From Bacteroidaceae bacterium (lineage in GTDB: Bacteria > Bacteroidota > Bacteroidia > Bacteroidales > Bacteroidaceae): a DNA stretch of 64,000 nucleotides. The position numbers and the translations under genes are program-made. The first letter of the stretch is position 1; each line of letters opens with the position of its first letter. Location of the stretch: assembly GCA_017379075.1 (NCBI GenBank), contig JAFNXL010000010.1:1-64000 (forward strand). Direction: 5' to 3'. Shown in pieces: positions 18,450 through 30,734 of the stretch. A model generated the notes under the pieces. It did not search any database, was not told the DNA's origin, and saw only the letters and a list, made by a program, of their open reading frames with translations.

Positions 18450-20720
18450 ATGAAAAGAAAATCAATTATAAGCTTGCTTATCTTCTGCATGAGTCTGGGC
18501 ATGGTTACCACCTCATGCGAGGACATGTTGACATCTGACAGCGAGCGCCATTCATACGAAGTGGCTCAGGATACCCTATACTCTTACTGGGGTATCCTGA
18601 AGTCCCTGCAAAACGTAGCCGAGCGCTACGTAATTCTGGGCGAGTGCCGCGGTGACCTGGTAACCAGCACCGGATATGTGAGCGACACCATCGCCGCCAT
18701 TGTGAACTTCGGTCAGAACGGAACCGCAGCCAAGTACAAGGACGGTGCCTGCAAATATCTGAAGGCCAGTGACTACTATCACATCATCAACAGCTGTAAT
18801 GCCTACATTGCACACTGTGATACCTTCCAGACCACGGGTACCAACCAGAAGTATATGATTAAGGAGTATGCGCAGGTGCAGGCCATCCGTGCATGGACCT
18901 ACATGCAGTTGGTACAGGCGTACGGCGAAGTGCCCTTCTACACCAAGCCCCTGCTGACCACCAAGGAAATTGACGAGTTCTGGAATTCAGACTACCCCAC
19001 TGCCAATGCCGGCAACCTGGTAGACCTGCTTGCCCCCGAACTGATCAACATGGAGTTTGTAGAGAAAATCTACGGTTTCCCCCAGTATAACCAATACGGC
19101 CGTACAAGCCATGTTTGCCACAGCAGCCTTTGTATGTTCCCCGTGAGCATTGTATTGGGTGACCTCTATCTGATGGAAGGTAGCGCCGCTTCTTGCGCCA
19201 AGGCCGCACAGCACTACTACAACTACCTGAATACAGAAAACGGTGGTCCCCTGTTGCCCAACACATACTGCACAGGTAACTTGAACGAACGTAGTCCGTT
19301 GCCCAACTATTCTCACCACGGAACTATTCCTTATACCAGCAAGAGTAAGGTTAGCGCCAGCAACGAGGCCATTACCTGTATTCCCAGCAGCACCAACAAG
19401 CTTTGGGGTACCGTACTGACTGACGTAAACCGCCTCTTCGGTTTCGAAGCAGAAATCCGCGTAAACACCTATGGTGAAGTAGAGGATGAAAAAGATGAAG
19501 ACGGAACAACAACGACTGCCAGTGTATACCTCAGCCGTCAGGACGATCCTGAATTGGTTGCCAGTGCCGGATATGACACCATTTGCATGAAGCAGGATTA
19601 CGAAATGTATATCGGTGATTATAGCAACCCCGACCAGGCTGTAATCAAGGTTTTGCCCAAGGTGGGTGACGCCCGTCAGTATTGGAACAACCGTCGCATC
19701 TACATGAACGAGATGGAAAAGATGGATACCATGTACTATGTAATGAAGCAGAATCCTGGAAACGGCTTTACCACCGTATATCCCATGGTTTACCGCAAGA
19801 CCGGTGTATGGTTGCGCTATGCCGAGGCCATCAACCGTGCCGGCTATCCCAGCTATGCTTTTGCCGTGCTGAAGAACGGTCTTTGCAACAACGATTACTG
19901 GTATCCCGATGCTGAGACAGATTATGCCATCAAGGATCAGTTGTACTACGGTCTGTACAAGGACAGCGTATACCTGCCCTATAACATTCCTGTTGATGCA
20001 GAAATCAACGTAGATTCAATCCTGGCCACCGATTACTGCAAGAACATTGCAGAACTGGACAGCATGATCAGACTGCACGCCGATTCTATCAGCCTGGCTG
20101 ATGTGCAGGTGGGCAATATCGTACTGAGCACAGAGAACTTTACAGACGAGTCTTGCTCACAGACCTGCCACTACTTGGACAAGCGTGAGGTAATGAAGAG
20201 CAAGGGTATTGACTACATGAACTTCATGACCCGTTACATGAGAAGCTCTACCAGATCTGTTACATACACGATGAAGAAAGAACTTCGTGGAAATAGCTCA
20301 TCTTCATTCAGCTATCCCAGCAATCCCACTGCAGACAACTATATCACAACCGGTGTTCATGCCCGTGGTACTGGCCGTCTGAGATATGACGATCGCAACA
20401 GCAGCTACAACTATGTAACTCAGGTATGCAAGAAGATCAAGGAAAATACCGGTATCGAAGTGACAAAGGAAGACATCTACAGCGGTAACTTTGATGCAGA
20501 GGTACAGGATGCTGTTGAAGACCTGATCATTGACGAGTGCGCTCTGGAAATGGCGTTCGAGGGTAACCGCTTCTTTGACCTGATGCGCGTAGCACGCCGC
20601 CGTGGTAACGACTACCTGGCTAGCCGCGTAGCAAAGCGTAACGGAACTGAGGATGCAGCTATGCGTGCATTCCTCCAGAACGATAAGAACTGGTATCTCC
20701 CCTTCCCCGTTTACGAGTAA
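18450..20720 (+). CDS. Second SusD/RagB-family lipoprotein
   Basis: SusD-type lipoprotein of 756 aa, longer than the usual 500-650. The lipobox ends at Cys23 (VTTSC), then EDMLTSDSERHSYEVAQDTLYSYWG, an N-terminus typical of SusD partners of FAS1 loci. The core has IRAWTYMQLVQAYGEVPFYTKP, and the C-terminus ECALEMAFEGNRFFDLMRVARR, the conserved family ending. Extra length lies in the middle (acidic loop VEDEKDEDGTTTTASV near residue 345) and near residue 600. It is the last gene of the operon, followed 20 bases later by a strong terminator. Confidence 0.9.
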   Translation: MKRKSIISLLIFCMSLGMVTTSCEDMLTSDSERHSYEVAQDTLYSYWGILKSLQNVAERYVILGECRGDLVTSTGYVSDTIAAIVNFGQNGTAAKYKDGACKYLKASDYYHIINSCNAYIAHCDTFQTTGTNQKYMIKEYAQVQAIRAWTYMQLVQAYGEVPFYTKPLLTTKEIDEFWNSDYPTANAGNLVDLLAPELINMEFVEKIYGFPQYNQYGRTSHVCHSSLCMFPVSIVLGDLYLMEGSAASCAKAAQHYYNYLNTENGGPLLPNTYCTGNLNERSPLPNYSHHGTIPYTSKSKVSASNEAITCIPSSTNKLWGTVLTDVNRLFGFEAEIRVNTYGEVEDEKDEDGTTTTASVYLSRQDDPELVASAGYDTICMKQDYEMYIGDYSNPDQAVIKVLPKVGDARQYWNNRRIYMNEMEKMDTMYYVMKQNPGNGFTTVYPMVYRKTGVWLRYAEAINRAGYPSYAFAVLKNGLCNNDYWYPDAETDYAIKDQLYYGLYKDSVYLPYNIPVDAEINVDSILATDYCKNIAELDSMIRLHADSISLADVQVGNIVLSTENFTDESCSQTCHYLDKREVMKSKGIDYMNFMTRYMRSSTRSVTYTMKKELRGNSSSSFSYPSNPTADNYITTGVHARGTGRLRYDDRNSSYNYVTQVCKKIKENTGIEVTKEDIYSGNFDAEVQDAVEDLIIDECALEMAFEGNRFFDLMRVARRRGNDYLASRVAKRNGTEDAAMRAFLQNDKNWYLPFPVYE

Positions 20721-20740
20721 TTCATAAACCTTGTGAATAG

Positions 20741-20774
20741 AAAAGGATGCGCCCAAAAGGTGCATCCTTTTTTT
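20741..20774 (+). terminator. Intrinsic terminator of the FAS1-SusCD operon
   Basis: AAAAGGATGC (20741-20750) pairs with GCATCCTTTT (20762-20771), loop 11 nt, followed by further T residues. The strongest terminator-like hairpin in this part of the window, 20 bases after the SusD stop. Confidence 0.85.
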
Positions 20775-20787
20775 ATTTATAGAAGGG

Positions 20788-20810
20788 CTAGAAGGGCTAG
20801 AAGGGCTAGA
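20788..20810. repeat. 9-bp CTAG array, short (three units)
   Basis: CTAG at 20788, 20797 and 20806; perfect unit AAGGGCTAG. It abuts the start of hairpin-mosaic copy 1. Confidence 0.7.
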
Positions 20811-21300
20811 CGTTTTGGACAATTAAGGTAAAGTCTGAAAGACTGGAAGCCCGAAGGGCGAATAGCCGCGGGTTCTTGAACCCGTGGAAATAAAACGGGA
20901 TATATAATGGGCGTCTTCCAGACGCTTTTCTTGTGAAAACACATATTACCACGGACTTAAAAGTCCGCGGCTATTCATAACCGCGTCTTTGCAGACGCAT
21001 AGGGTTTAAAGGGGGAATTAGGTGGGCTAGGATTTCTATATGGGCTAGAAGGGCTAGGAATACTAGAAGAGCTAGACGTTTTGGACAATTAAGGTAAAGT
21101 CTGAAAGACTGGAAGCCCGAAGGGCGAATAGCCGCGGGTTCTTGAACCCGTGGAAATAAAACGGGATATATAATGGAAAGGTGGTGAGGGGTGCCGTTCC
21201 GCGTCTTCCAGACGCTTTTCTTATGAATATCATATTACCCACGGACTTAAAAGTCCGCGGCTATTCATAACCGCGTCTTTGCAGACGCATAGGGATTAAA
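20805..21300. repeat. Duplicated intergenic hairpin mosaic (two copies, offset 266 bp)
   Basis: Copy 1 (about 20805-21050) and copy 2 (about 21071-21350) are near identical, except that copy 2 has about 25 extra bases near 21177-21203. Each is a string of small hairpins: GAAGCCCGAAGGGC, GGGTTCTTGAACCC, GCGTCTTCCAGACGC, GGACTTAAAAGTCC and GCGTCTTTGCAGACGC. Related mosaics occur at 30383-30662 and 42218-42476. No gene is seen in 20775-21388. Confidence 0.85.
21027..21076. repeat. 9-bp CTAG array between the two mosaic copies
   Basis: CTAG at 21027, 21045, 21054, 21063 and 21072, with CTAT at 21036 in the expected register: six units in exact 9-bp phase. Confidence 0.8.
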
Positions 21301-21316
21301 GAGGGAATTAGGTGGG

Positions 21317-21375
21317 CTAGGATTTCTAGATGGGCTAGAAAAACTAGAAGAACTAGAAGAACTAGAAAAGCTAGA
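21317..21375. repeat. 9-bp CTAG array, seven units
   Basis: CTAG at 21317, 21326, 21335, 21344, 21353, 21362 and 21371. The last units approach a perfect repeat of AAGAACTAG. It lies just past the lacZ terminator. Confidence 0.85.
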
Positions 21376-21386
21376 AGAACAAGATG

Positions 21387-21417
21387 ACAAAAAATCCCCG
21401 GGGATGGCCCGGGGATT
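21387..21417 (-). terminator. Intrinsic terminator of the beta-galactosidase gene
   Basis: On the minus strand AATCCCCGGG pairs with CCCGGGGATT across a 5-nt loop, followed by a run of T, starting 10 bases after the stop codon. Confidence 0.85.
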
Positions 21418-21426
21418 CTGGTTTAA

Positions 21427-24609
<3,183 letters not shown>

Positions 24610-24693
24610 ATCGTTTTGCAGCGATTTGTGAAAAAATATGAAAGAAAAAAGAAAGGGAGAAACAAAAATTCCCTACTTTTGGGGCACATAGTA

Positions 24694-25413
24694 ATGATTA
24701 CAGCCATTAATAAAAAAATCAAGCAAGTCTGCGCATCGTTCATGAACCTGATTATGCCCCGGGAATGTCCCGTGTGCGGCAAACGGATGATGCCAACGGA
24801 AGAGACGATGTGCATTGGGTGCATGTCGATGCTTCCGACGGCAAACCTTGAAGACAGCCGGGACAACGGAATGATACGTCTGGTATGGCCGGGAACGAAG
24901 GTGGAACACGGTCTGTGCCTCTTCTACTACCGTAGTCACAACGCCCATCAAAGACCCGTGATGCAATTCAAATACATGAAAAACGCCAAGCTGGCACGCA
25001 CCATGGGACAACTGGCAGCCACGGTGATTGCAGAATATGGCATTGAGAAAGAGATTGACGGCTTGATTCCGGTGCCGCTGAGCTGGCAAAGACATTTGGA
25101 ACGCGGATACAACCAGGCGGAATGGCTGGCACAAGGCATTGCGGAGACTTTCCGGCTGCCCGTTCATACGAAACTGTTGAAACGTACCGAACACCGCCGT
25201 CAGCAAACCCGCCTGAACCGAGAAGAGCGCAAAGAGAATGCGGAAGGACTGTACCGGGCAACGATTCCAGAGCAGATGAAAGGCAGACATTTCCTGATTG
25301 TGGACGACGTGTGTACCACCGGCGCCACGCTTAGTGCCTGCGCCAAAGCCATCAAAGAGGCTGACCCAAGCGCATGTGTAAGCATATTTGCCCTTGCATG
25401 GGTCGGAGAGTAA
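24694..25413 (+). CDS. comF: ComF-family phosphoribosyltransferase-like protein
   Basis: ComF/GntX family protein (239 aa from the chosen ATG), linked in other bacteria to natural transformation and DNA uptake; its exact reaction is not established. An N-terminal zinc ribbon is formed by CPVCG and CIGC, and the C-terminal type I phosphoribosyltransferase domain carries the PRPP loop FLIVDDVCTTGATL. The upstream in-frame ATG at 24586 would overlap the lacZ promoter and a TACTTTTG box at 24674-24681, so the ATG at 24694 (MITAINKK) is preferred. If that box is a real -7 element the leader is very short, and a start at 24742 (MNLIMPREC) is an alternative. Genes on both sides have separate promoters. 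Confidence 0.85.
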   Translation: MITAINKKIKQVCASFMNLIMPRECPVCGKRMMPTEETMCIGCMSMLPTANLEDSRDNGMIRLVWPGTKVEHGLCLFYYRSHNAHQRPVMQFKYMKNAKLARTMGQLAATVIAEYGIEKEIDGLIPVPLSWQRHLERGYNQAEWLAQGIAETFRLPVHTKLLKRTEHRRQQTRLNREERKENAEGLYRATIPEQMKGRHFLIVDDVCTTGATLSACAKAIKEADPSACVSIFALAWVGE

Positions 25414-25501
25414 GCAAAAAGGCAATAAAACTGATAATTTTAACACAAATAAGCAAAAATATAGACATTTTGATATTTTTTTATTGTTTTTTCTTACAAA
25501 C

Positions 25502-25534
25502 TATTGTCTATATCTACAAAAAAACTTACCTTTG
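25502..25534 (+). promoter_or_regulatory. Promoter of gdhA
   Basis: TACCTTTG at 25527-25534 matches TAnnTTTG, with TATTG at 25502-25506 about 20 bases upstream as a weak -33 element. The predicted leader is about 110 nt. Confidence 0.6.
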
Positions 25535-25651
25535 CAACCGAAATAAATTGAAAAAAGGTAAAAAAGAAAGGTGGAGAAACGCAAGGTGTTGCGCCCCCAC
25601 AGCACAATATCAAACATACGAATTCTAACATTAAAATAACATATACACATT

Positions 25652-26989
25652 ATGGACGCTAAAAAAGTTCTGGAAGACCTGAAAAGACGCTTCCCCAATG
25701 AGCCTGAATATCACCAGGCTGTAGAAGAGGTACTTGCTACCATTGAAGAAGAATACAACAAGCACCCCGAGTTTGATAAAGCCAACCTGATTGAACGCCT
25801 GTGCATTCCCGACAGAGTGTATCAATTCCGCGTAACATGGGTAGACGACAAGGGCCAGGTGCAGACCAATATGGGATACCGTGTACAGCACAACAACGTA
25901 ATCGGTCCCTACAAGGGCGGTATCCGTTTCCACAAGAGCGTAAACCTGGGTATCCTGAAGTTCCTTGCCTTTGAGCAGACCTTCAAGAACTCTCTGACCA
26001 CACTGCCCATGGGTGGCGGCAAGGGAGGTTCTGACTTCAGCCCCAGAGGAAAGTCAAGCGCCGAAGTGATGCGTTTCTGCCAGGCCTTCATGCTGGAACT
26101 TACCCGCCACATCGGCGCTGATGTGGACGTTCCTGCCGGCGACATCGGTGTAGGCGGACGCGAAGTGGGTTACATGTTCGGCATGTACAAGAAACTGACA
26201 CACGAGTTCAGCGGTGTATTCACCGGTAAGGGTCTGGAATTCGGCGGTTCACTGGTGCGCCCCGAAGCTACTGGATACGGCAACGTATACTTCCTGATGG
26301 AAATGCTGAAGACCAAGGGTACTGACCTGCAGGGCAAGACCGTGCTGATTTCCGGAGCCGGAAACGTGGCACAGTACACCGCAGAGAAGGTGTTGCAGCT
26401 GGGTGGAAAGGTGCTGACCATGAGCGACTCTGACGGCTACATCTATGATCCCGACGGCATTGACCGCGAAAAGCTGGACTACATCATGGAACTGAAGAAC
26501 ATCTACCGTGGACGTATCAAAGAATATGCAGACCAGTATCCCAACGCCAAATATGTGGCTGGTGCCAAGCCTTGGTTTGAGAAGGCTGACATCGCCCTTC
26601 CCTCTGCCACACAGAACGAGCTGAATGAGGAAGCTGCCAAGGCGCTCGTAGCCAACGGTGTGATTGCCGTGAGCGAAGGTGCCAACATGCCCTCTACCCC
26701 CGAAGCCATTCGTGTATTCCAGGAAGCCAAGATTCTGTATGCACCCGGAAAGGCTGCCAATGCCGGAGGTGTATCCGTAAGCGGTCTGGAAATGTCACAG
26801 AACTCTGAGCGCCTGAGCTGGACAAGAGAAGAAGTGGACAGCCGTCTGCACGCTATCATGGAGAACATCCACCAGAACTGCGTGAAGTACGGTACCGAGG
26901 CCGACGGATATGTAAACTATGTGAAGGGCGCAAACGTGGCCGGATTCATGAAGGTTGCCAAGGCCATGATGGCACAAGGTATTGTGTGA
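25652..26989 (+). CDS. gdhA: NADP-type glutamate dehydrogenase
   Basis: Catalyses reversible reductive amination of 2-oxoglutarate to glutamate, the main ammonium assimilation route in many Bacteroidota. At 445 aa it fits the hexameric GdhA family (about 445-450). Visible motifs are the substrate-binding strand GYRVQHNNVIGPYKGGIRFH, the catalytic Lys region LPMGGGKGGSDF, the Rossmann loop SGAGNVAQYTAEK and the C-terminal NAGGVSVSGLEMSQN. The acidic/Ser segment after the second strand (MSDSDG) resembles NADP-preferring family members, but cofactor choice is inferred from family. It is monocistronic: own promoter upstream, repeats downstream. Confidence 0.96.
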   Translation: MDAKKVLEDLKRRFPNEPEYHQAVEEVLATIEEEYNKHPEFDKANLIERLCIPDRVYQFRVTWVDDKGQVQTNMGYRVQHNNVIGPYKGGIRFHKSVNLGILKFLAFEQTFKNSLTTLPMGGGKGGSDFSPRGKSSAEVMRFCQAFMLELTRHIGADVDVPAGDIGVGGREVGYMFGMYKKLTHEFSGVFTGKGLEFGGSLVRPEATGYGNVYFLMEMLKTKGTDLQGKTVLISGAGNVAQYTAEKVLQLGGKVLTMSDSDGYIYDPDGIDREKLDYIMELKNIYRGRIKEYADQYPNAKYVAGAKPWFEKADIALPSATQNELNEEAAKALVANGVIAVSEGANMPSTPEAIRVFQEAKILYAPGKAANAGGVSVSGLEMSQNSERLSWTREEVDSRLHAIMENIHQNCVKYGTEADGYVNYVKGANVAGFMKVAKAMMAQGIV

Positions 26990-27008
26990 TAAAAGACCCT
27001 CCCCCCTG

Positions 27009-27030
27009 CCCCCTCCCTCTATGGAGGGGG
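27009..27030. repeat. C-rich/G-rich hairpin after gdhA
   Basis: CCCCCTCC (27009-27016) pairs with GGAGGGGG (27023-27030) in a very GC-rich context, 12 bases after the gdhA stop. It could weaken read-through, but it has no T tract. Confidence 0.5.
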
Positions 27031-27061
27031 AGTCTATAACGATAACGTTGAGCGATGTGGG

Positions 27062-27240
27062 CGGACGCTGCACGCAGCGTCCCTACAATTCCACAAAACA
27101 GACAAGAAAAGGTAGGGACGTAGCGTGCTGCGTCCGAAAAGACACAGACGCACAATACCCAACCTACAACAAACAAGAAAAGGTAGGGACGTAGCGTGCT
27201 GCGTCCGAAAAGACACAGACGCACAATACCCGACCTACAA
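27062..27240. repeat. Palindromic repeats: two 71-bp direct copies plus related hairpin
   Basis: A perfect hairpin GGACGCTGC/GCAGCGTCC lies at 27063-27082. It is followed by two direct copies of a 71-bp unit (from 27103 and 27174), each holding an imperfect version of the same palindrome, GGACGTAGC/GCTGCGTCC. This resembles REP-type intergenic palindromes. Confidence 0.75.
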
Positions 27241-27246
27241 ACAAAC

Positions 27247-27284
27247 AACGAGTCAGCAAGAACAGAAAAACTTGCTGACTCGTT
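27247..27284. repeat. Perfect 14-bp inverted repeat upstream of the PPDK-N protein
   Basis: AACGAGTCAGCAAG (27247-27260) and CTTGCTGACTCGTT (27271-27284), loop 10 nt, no T tract. It ends 49 bases before the next gene; a transcript stabiliser or regulator site is possible. Confidence 0.6.
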
Positions 27285-27333
27285 GAATCGTTGAACATCG
27301 CACCCCCTACTCTAACACCACTTACCCAAAGAC

Positions 27334-30318
27334 ATGACACTGAAAGACACCTCCTTTGTTGACCTGATGCTGCGCCGCGTGTGCAACGTGCTGCTTGTGG
27401 CAAATCCATACGACGCCTTTATGTTGGAAGACGACGGCCGTGTGGACGAAAAGATATTTTCGGAATACGCACGTCTGGGACTGCGCTTCCCCCCACGCTT
27501 CATACAGGTGGCAAGCCTACAGGAAGCGGAAATACAGATGGCAAGCGGAAATATCGACCTCATCATCTGCATGCCCGCCGCCGAGAACAATGACGTGTTC
27601 CAGATTGCACGAACCATCAAGGAAGAACATCCGCAAACCCCAATCGTAGTGCTGACTCCCTTCAGCCACGGCATTACCCGACGCATGAAGGACGAAGATC
27701 TGTCGGCATTTGAATACGTGTTCTGCTGGTTAGGCAACACCGAACTGCTCCTTTCCATCATCAAACTGATTGAGGACAAGATGAACCTGGAGCATGATAT
27801 TGAGAGCGCCGGCGTGCAGATGATTCTGGTGGTGGAAGACAGCATACGCTTCTATAGCAGCATCCTGCCCAGCCTGTACAAGTTTGTGCTGCAGCAAAGT
27901 ATGGAATTTGCCTCTGAAGCGCTCAACACCTCGCTGGAAACCCTGCGCATGAGAGGACGTCCCAAGATTGTACTTGCCCGAAACTATGAAGAAGCATGGA
28001 ACCTGTACACCCGTTTCTCCAACAACACATTAGGCGTCATCAGCGACTGCCGCTTCCCCATGAAGGCAGGCAGCACGGAAAAGAGCGAGGATGCAGGATT
28101 CAAGCTGCTTTGCGCCATACGCGCCAAAGACCCATACATTCCGCTCATCATGGACTCCAACGAAACGGAGAACGCCAAGCTGGCGGAACAATGCCACGCA
28201 CACTTCATTGACAAGAACTCGAAGAAGATGAGCGTGGATCTGCGCAACCGCGTGAACCGCTACTTCGGATTCGGCGACTTTGTATTCAGAGACCCGAACA
28301 CCATGAAGGAAGTGGTACGTGTGCGCAACCTGAAAGACCTGCAGAACAACATCATGACAGTTCCTGCAGAGAGTCTGCTCTACCACCTCACCCACAACAA
28401 CGTGAGCCGTTGGCTTGCCAGCCGCGCCCTCTTCCCCATTGCGGAGTTTCTGAAGGAGATTACCTGGGAGTCGTTGCAGGACGTGGACGCGCACCGACAA
28501 ATCATTCTGGATGCCATTGTGGCGTACCGCAGGATGAAGAACCAGGGCGTGGTGGCGGTGTTCCAACGCGAACGCTTTGACAAATACAGTAACTTTGCGC
28601 GTATCGGAGAGGGGTCGTTAGGCGGAAAGGGACGCGGTCTGGCCTTCATCGACCACATTCTGAAACGCCACACCGACCTGAACAGCCAGCCAGGCGTACA
28701 TGTGAGAATTCCGAAGACCGTGGTGCTGTGTACCGATGTCTTTGACGAATTCATGGACACCAACGAACTTTACTTCACCGCACTGAGCGACCTGCCCGAC
28801 GAAGAGATTCTGAAACAGTTCCTGCGCTCCAGACTGCCCATGCGCCTGCTGGCTGACCTTGAGGCCTTTTTGCAAGTGGTGGACCAACCCATCGCCATCC
28901 GAAGCAGCAGTCTGCTGGAAGACAGCCATTACCAACCCTTTGCCGGCGTGTACAGCACTTACATGATACCGTATATCAGCGACAAGTACGACCGTCTGTC
29001 CATGTTGTCTAACGCCATCAAGGCGGTCTATGCCAGCGTGTTCTACCGCAGCAGCAAGGACTACATGACCGCCACCAGCAACGTAATTGACCAGGAAAAG
29101 ATGGCCATCATCCTGCAAGAAGTAGTGGGCAAACAGCACGACACACGTTTCTATCCCGTCATCAGCGGTGTGGCACGCAGCATCAACTATTATCCCATCG
29201 GTGACGAGAAGGCCGAAGAGGGCACCGTAAACCTGGCTTTGGGACTGGGTAAATACATTGTGGACGGCGGACAAAGCCTGCGCGTAAGCCCGGCACACCC
29301 CAATCAGGTGCTGCAAATGAGCGAAATGGAAATGGCACTGCGCGACACGCAAACGCATTTCCTGGCGCTGGACATGGCGAAGATGGAAAACGGTGTGCTG
29401 GATTTCCAGAAGGACGACGGTTTCAACCTGCGCAAGTGGTCGGTGCGCGATGCCGAGCCAGACGGAACGCTGCAATGGATATGCAGCACGTTCGACCCCG
29501 TGGACCAGTGTATATACGATGGTTACTATGAGGGCCGCAACCGCAAGATCATCTCCTTTGCCGGCGTGTTGCAAAACGGTGTGTTCCCGCTGCCCGAACT
29601 GATGCAGAAGGTACTGAAGTATGGCCAGGATGAGATGCAGCGCCCGGTGGAGATTGAGTTTGCCGTAAACCTGAACGCCGACAAGACAGGTGAATTCTTC
29701 CTGCTACAGATTCGTCCCATGGTGGACAACCGCATGGAACTGAACGAAGACCTGGCACAAGTGCCGGACGAGGATTGCATCCTGCGTTCGCACAGCGCCA
29801 TCGGACACGGTGTGTTCAACGAGGTGGAAGATGTGGTATATGTGAAGACCGAAGACTACACTCCCAACAACAACCCTGCCATTGCAGACGAAATAGAATA
29901 TATCAACCGCTACTTCATCAACCGACGCAACACGCCGACTGACGGAGAGGAAGGGGTGCGCGAATCCTACCTGCTCATCGGCCCCGGCCGATGGGGAAGC
30001 AGCGACCCCTGGCTTGGCATTCCCGTAAAGTGGCCACACATCAGTGCGGCACAGGTCATTGTGGAAGCCGGTCTGGACAACTACCAGGTGGATCCCAGTC
30101 AGGGCACCCACTTCTTCCAGAACCTCACCAGTCTGGGCGTCTGCTATTTGACCATAGACGCTTTCCGCGGCGACGGCATATATCGCAAGGATGTGTTTGA
30201 TGCCCTTCCCGCCGTACAGGAGACCAAGCATGTGCGACACGTAAGAATGCCCCGTCCCATGACCATCAAGGTGGACGGACGGCACAAGGAGGCGGTGGTT
30301 TTGAGCGGTGAGCAGTGA
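27334..30318 (+). CDS. PEP/pyruvate-binding (PPDK N-terminal) domain protein with N-terminal receiver-like domains
   Basis: Protein of 994 aa. Residues about 16-135 (VCNVLLVANPY to IVVLTPFSHG) and 165-320 (MILVVEDSIRFYSS to HFIDKNSKK) look like two receiver-type alpha/beta domains; the second keeps the acidic VVEDS pocket and an Asp in GVISDCRFP. From about residue 420 comes the ATP-grasp domain of pyruvate phosphate dikinase/PEP synthase: GEGSLGGKGRGLAFI, PIAIRSSSLLEDSHYQPFAGVY and FFLLQIRPMVDN. The phosphohistidine swivel motif and the PEP barrel of true PPDK/PpsA are not visible, so it cannot perform the full reaction; it may phosphorylate or sense another protein (inference). Orthologs of this layout are annotated in Bacteroidota only as PEP/pyruvate-binding proteins. 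Repeats flank it on both sides and no operon partner is evident. Confidence 0.8.
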   Translation: MTLKDTSFVDLMLRRVCNVLLVANPYDAFMLEDDGRVDEKIFSEYARLGLRFPPRFIQVASLQEAEIQMASGNIDLIICMPAAENNDVFQIARTIKEEHPQTPIVVLTPFSHGITRRMKDEDLSAFEYVFCWLGNTELLLSIIKLIEDKMNLEHDIESAGVQMILVVEDSIRFYSSILPSLYKFVLQQSMEFASEALNTSLETLRMRGRPKIVLARNYEEAWNLYTRFSNNTLGVISDCRFPMKAGSTEKSEDAGFKLLCAIRAKDPYIPLIMDSNETENAKLAEQCHAHFIDKNSKKMSVDLRNRVNRYFGFGDFVFRDPNTMKEVVRVRNLKDLQNNIMTVPAESLLYHLTHNNVSRWLASRALFPIAEFLKEITWESLQDVDAHRQIILDAIVAYRRMKNQGVVAVFQRERFDKYSNFARIGEGSLGGKGRGLAFIDHILKRHTDLNSQPGVHVRIPKTVVLCTDVFDEFMDTNELYFTALSDLPDEEILKQFLRSRLPMRLLADLEAFLQVVDQPIAIRSSSLLEDSHYQPFAGVYSTYMIPYISDKYDRLSMLSNAIKAVYASVFYRSSKDYMTATSNVIDQEKMAIILQEVVGKQHDTRFYPVISGVARSINYYPIGDEKAEEGTVNLALGLGKYIVDGGQSLRVSPAHPNQVLQMSEMEMALRDTQTHFLALDMAKMENGVLDFQKDDGFNLRKWSVRDAEPDGTLQWICSTFDPVDQCIYDGYYEGRNRKIISFAGVLQNGVFPLPELMQKVLKYGQDEMQRPVEIEFAVNLNADKTGEFFLLQIRPMVDNRMELNEDLAQVPDEDCILRSHSAIGHGVFNEVEDVVYVKTEDYTPNNNPAIADEIEYINRYFINRRNTPTDGEEGVRESYLLIGPGRWGSSDPWLGIPVKWPHISAAQVIVEAGLDNYQVDPSQGTHFFQNLTSLGVCYLTIDAFRGDGIYRKDVFDALPAVQETKHVRHVRMPRPMTIKVDGRHKEAVVLSGEQ

Positions 30319-30382
30319 GTGATGAGTTGTGAGCAATAAGTGGTGAGTGAAGAATGCTAATTTTCACAAAAAAATGTTCGTT

Positions 30383-30662
30383 ACCGATTCGCGTCTTCCA
30401 GACGCCATTATTGTGAAACCACACACTACCACGGACTTAAAAGTCCGCGGCTATTTAATTTCGCGTCTTACAGACGCCATGTGTTAAAGTTGCCGTATAA
30501 CCGGATTATTCATATCCGCGGATTCCTGACGCATTGGATTTAGGTCACGGAATAACGAAAAACGTCTGAAAGACGGGAAGCCCAAAGGGCGAATAGCCGC
30601 GGGTTCTTGAACCCGTGGAAAATAAACGGGATATATAATGGCGTCTGCAAAGACGCGGAACG
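30383..30662. repeat. Intergenic hairpin mosaic, third locus
   Basis: Contains the same hairpin modules as 20805-21300: GCGTCTTCCAGACGC, GGACTTAAAAGTCC, GGGTTCTTGAACCC and GCGTCTGCAAAGACGC, in a rearranged order. No gene is seen between 30319 and 30734. Confidence 0.8.
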
Positions 30663-30734
30663 GCAGTGAGAAATGATTGATAAGACTATACACACAAAGT
30701 CATCCTGACCATACCTTTATAAAAAAAATAAAAA

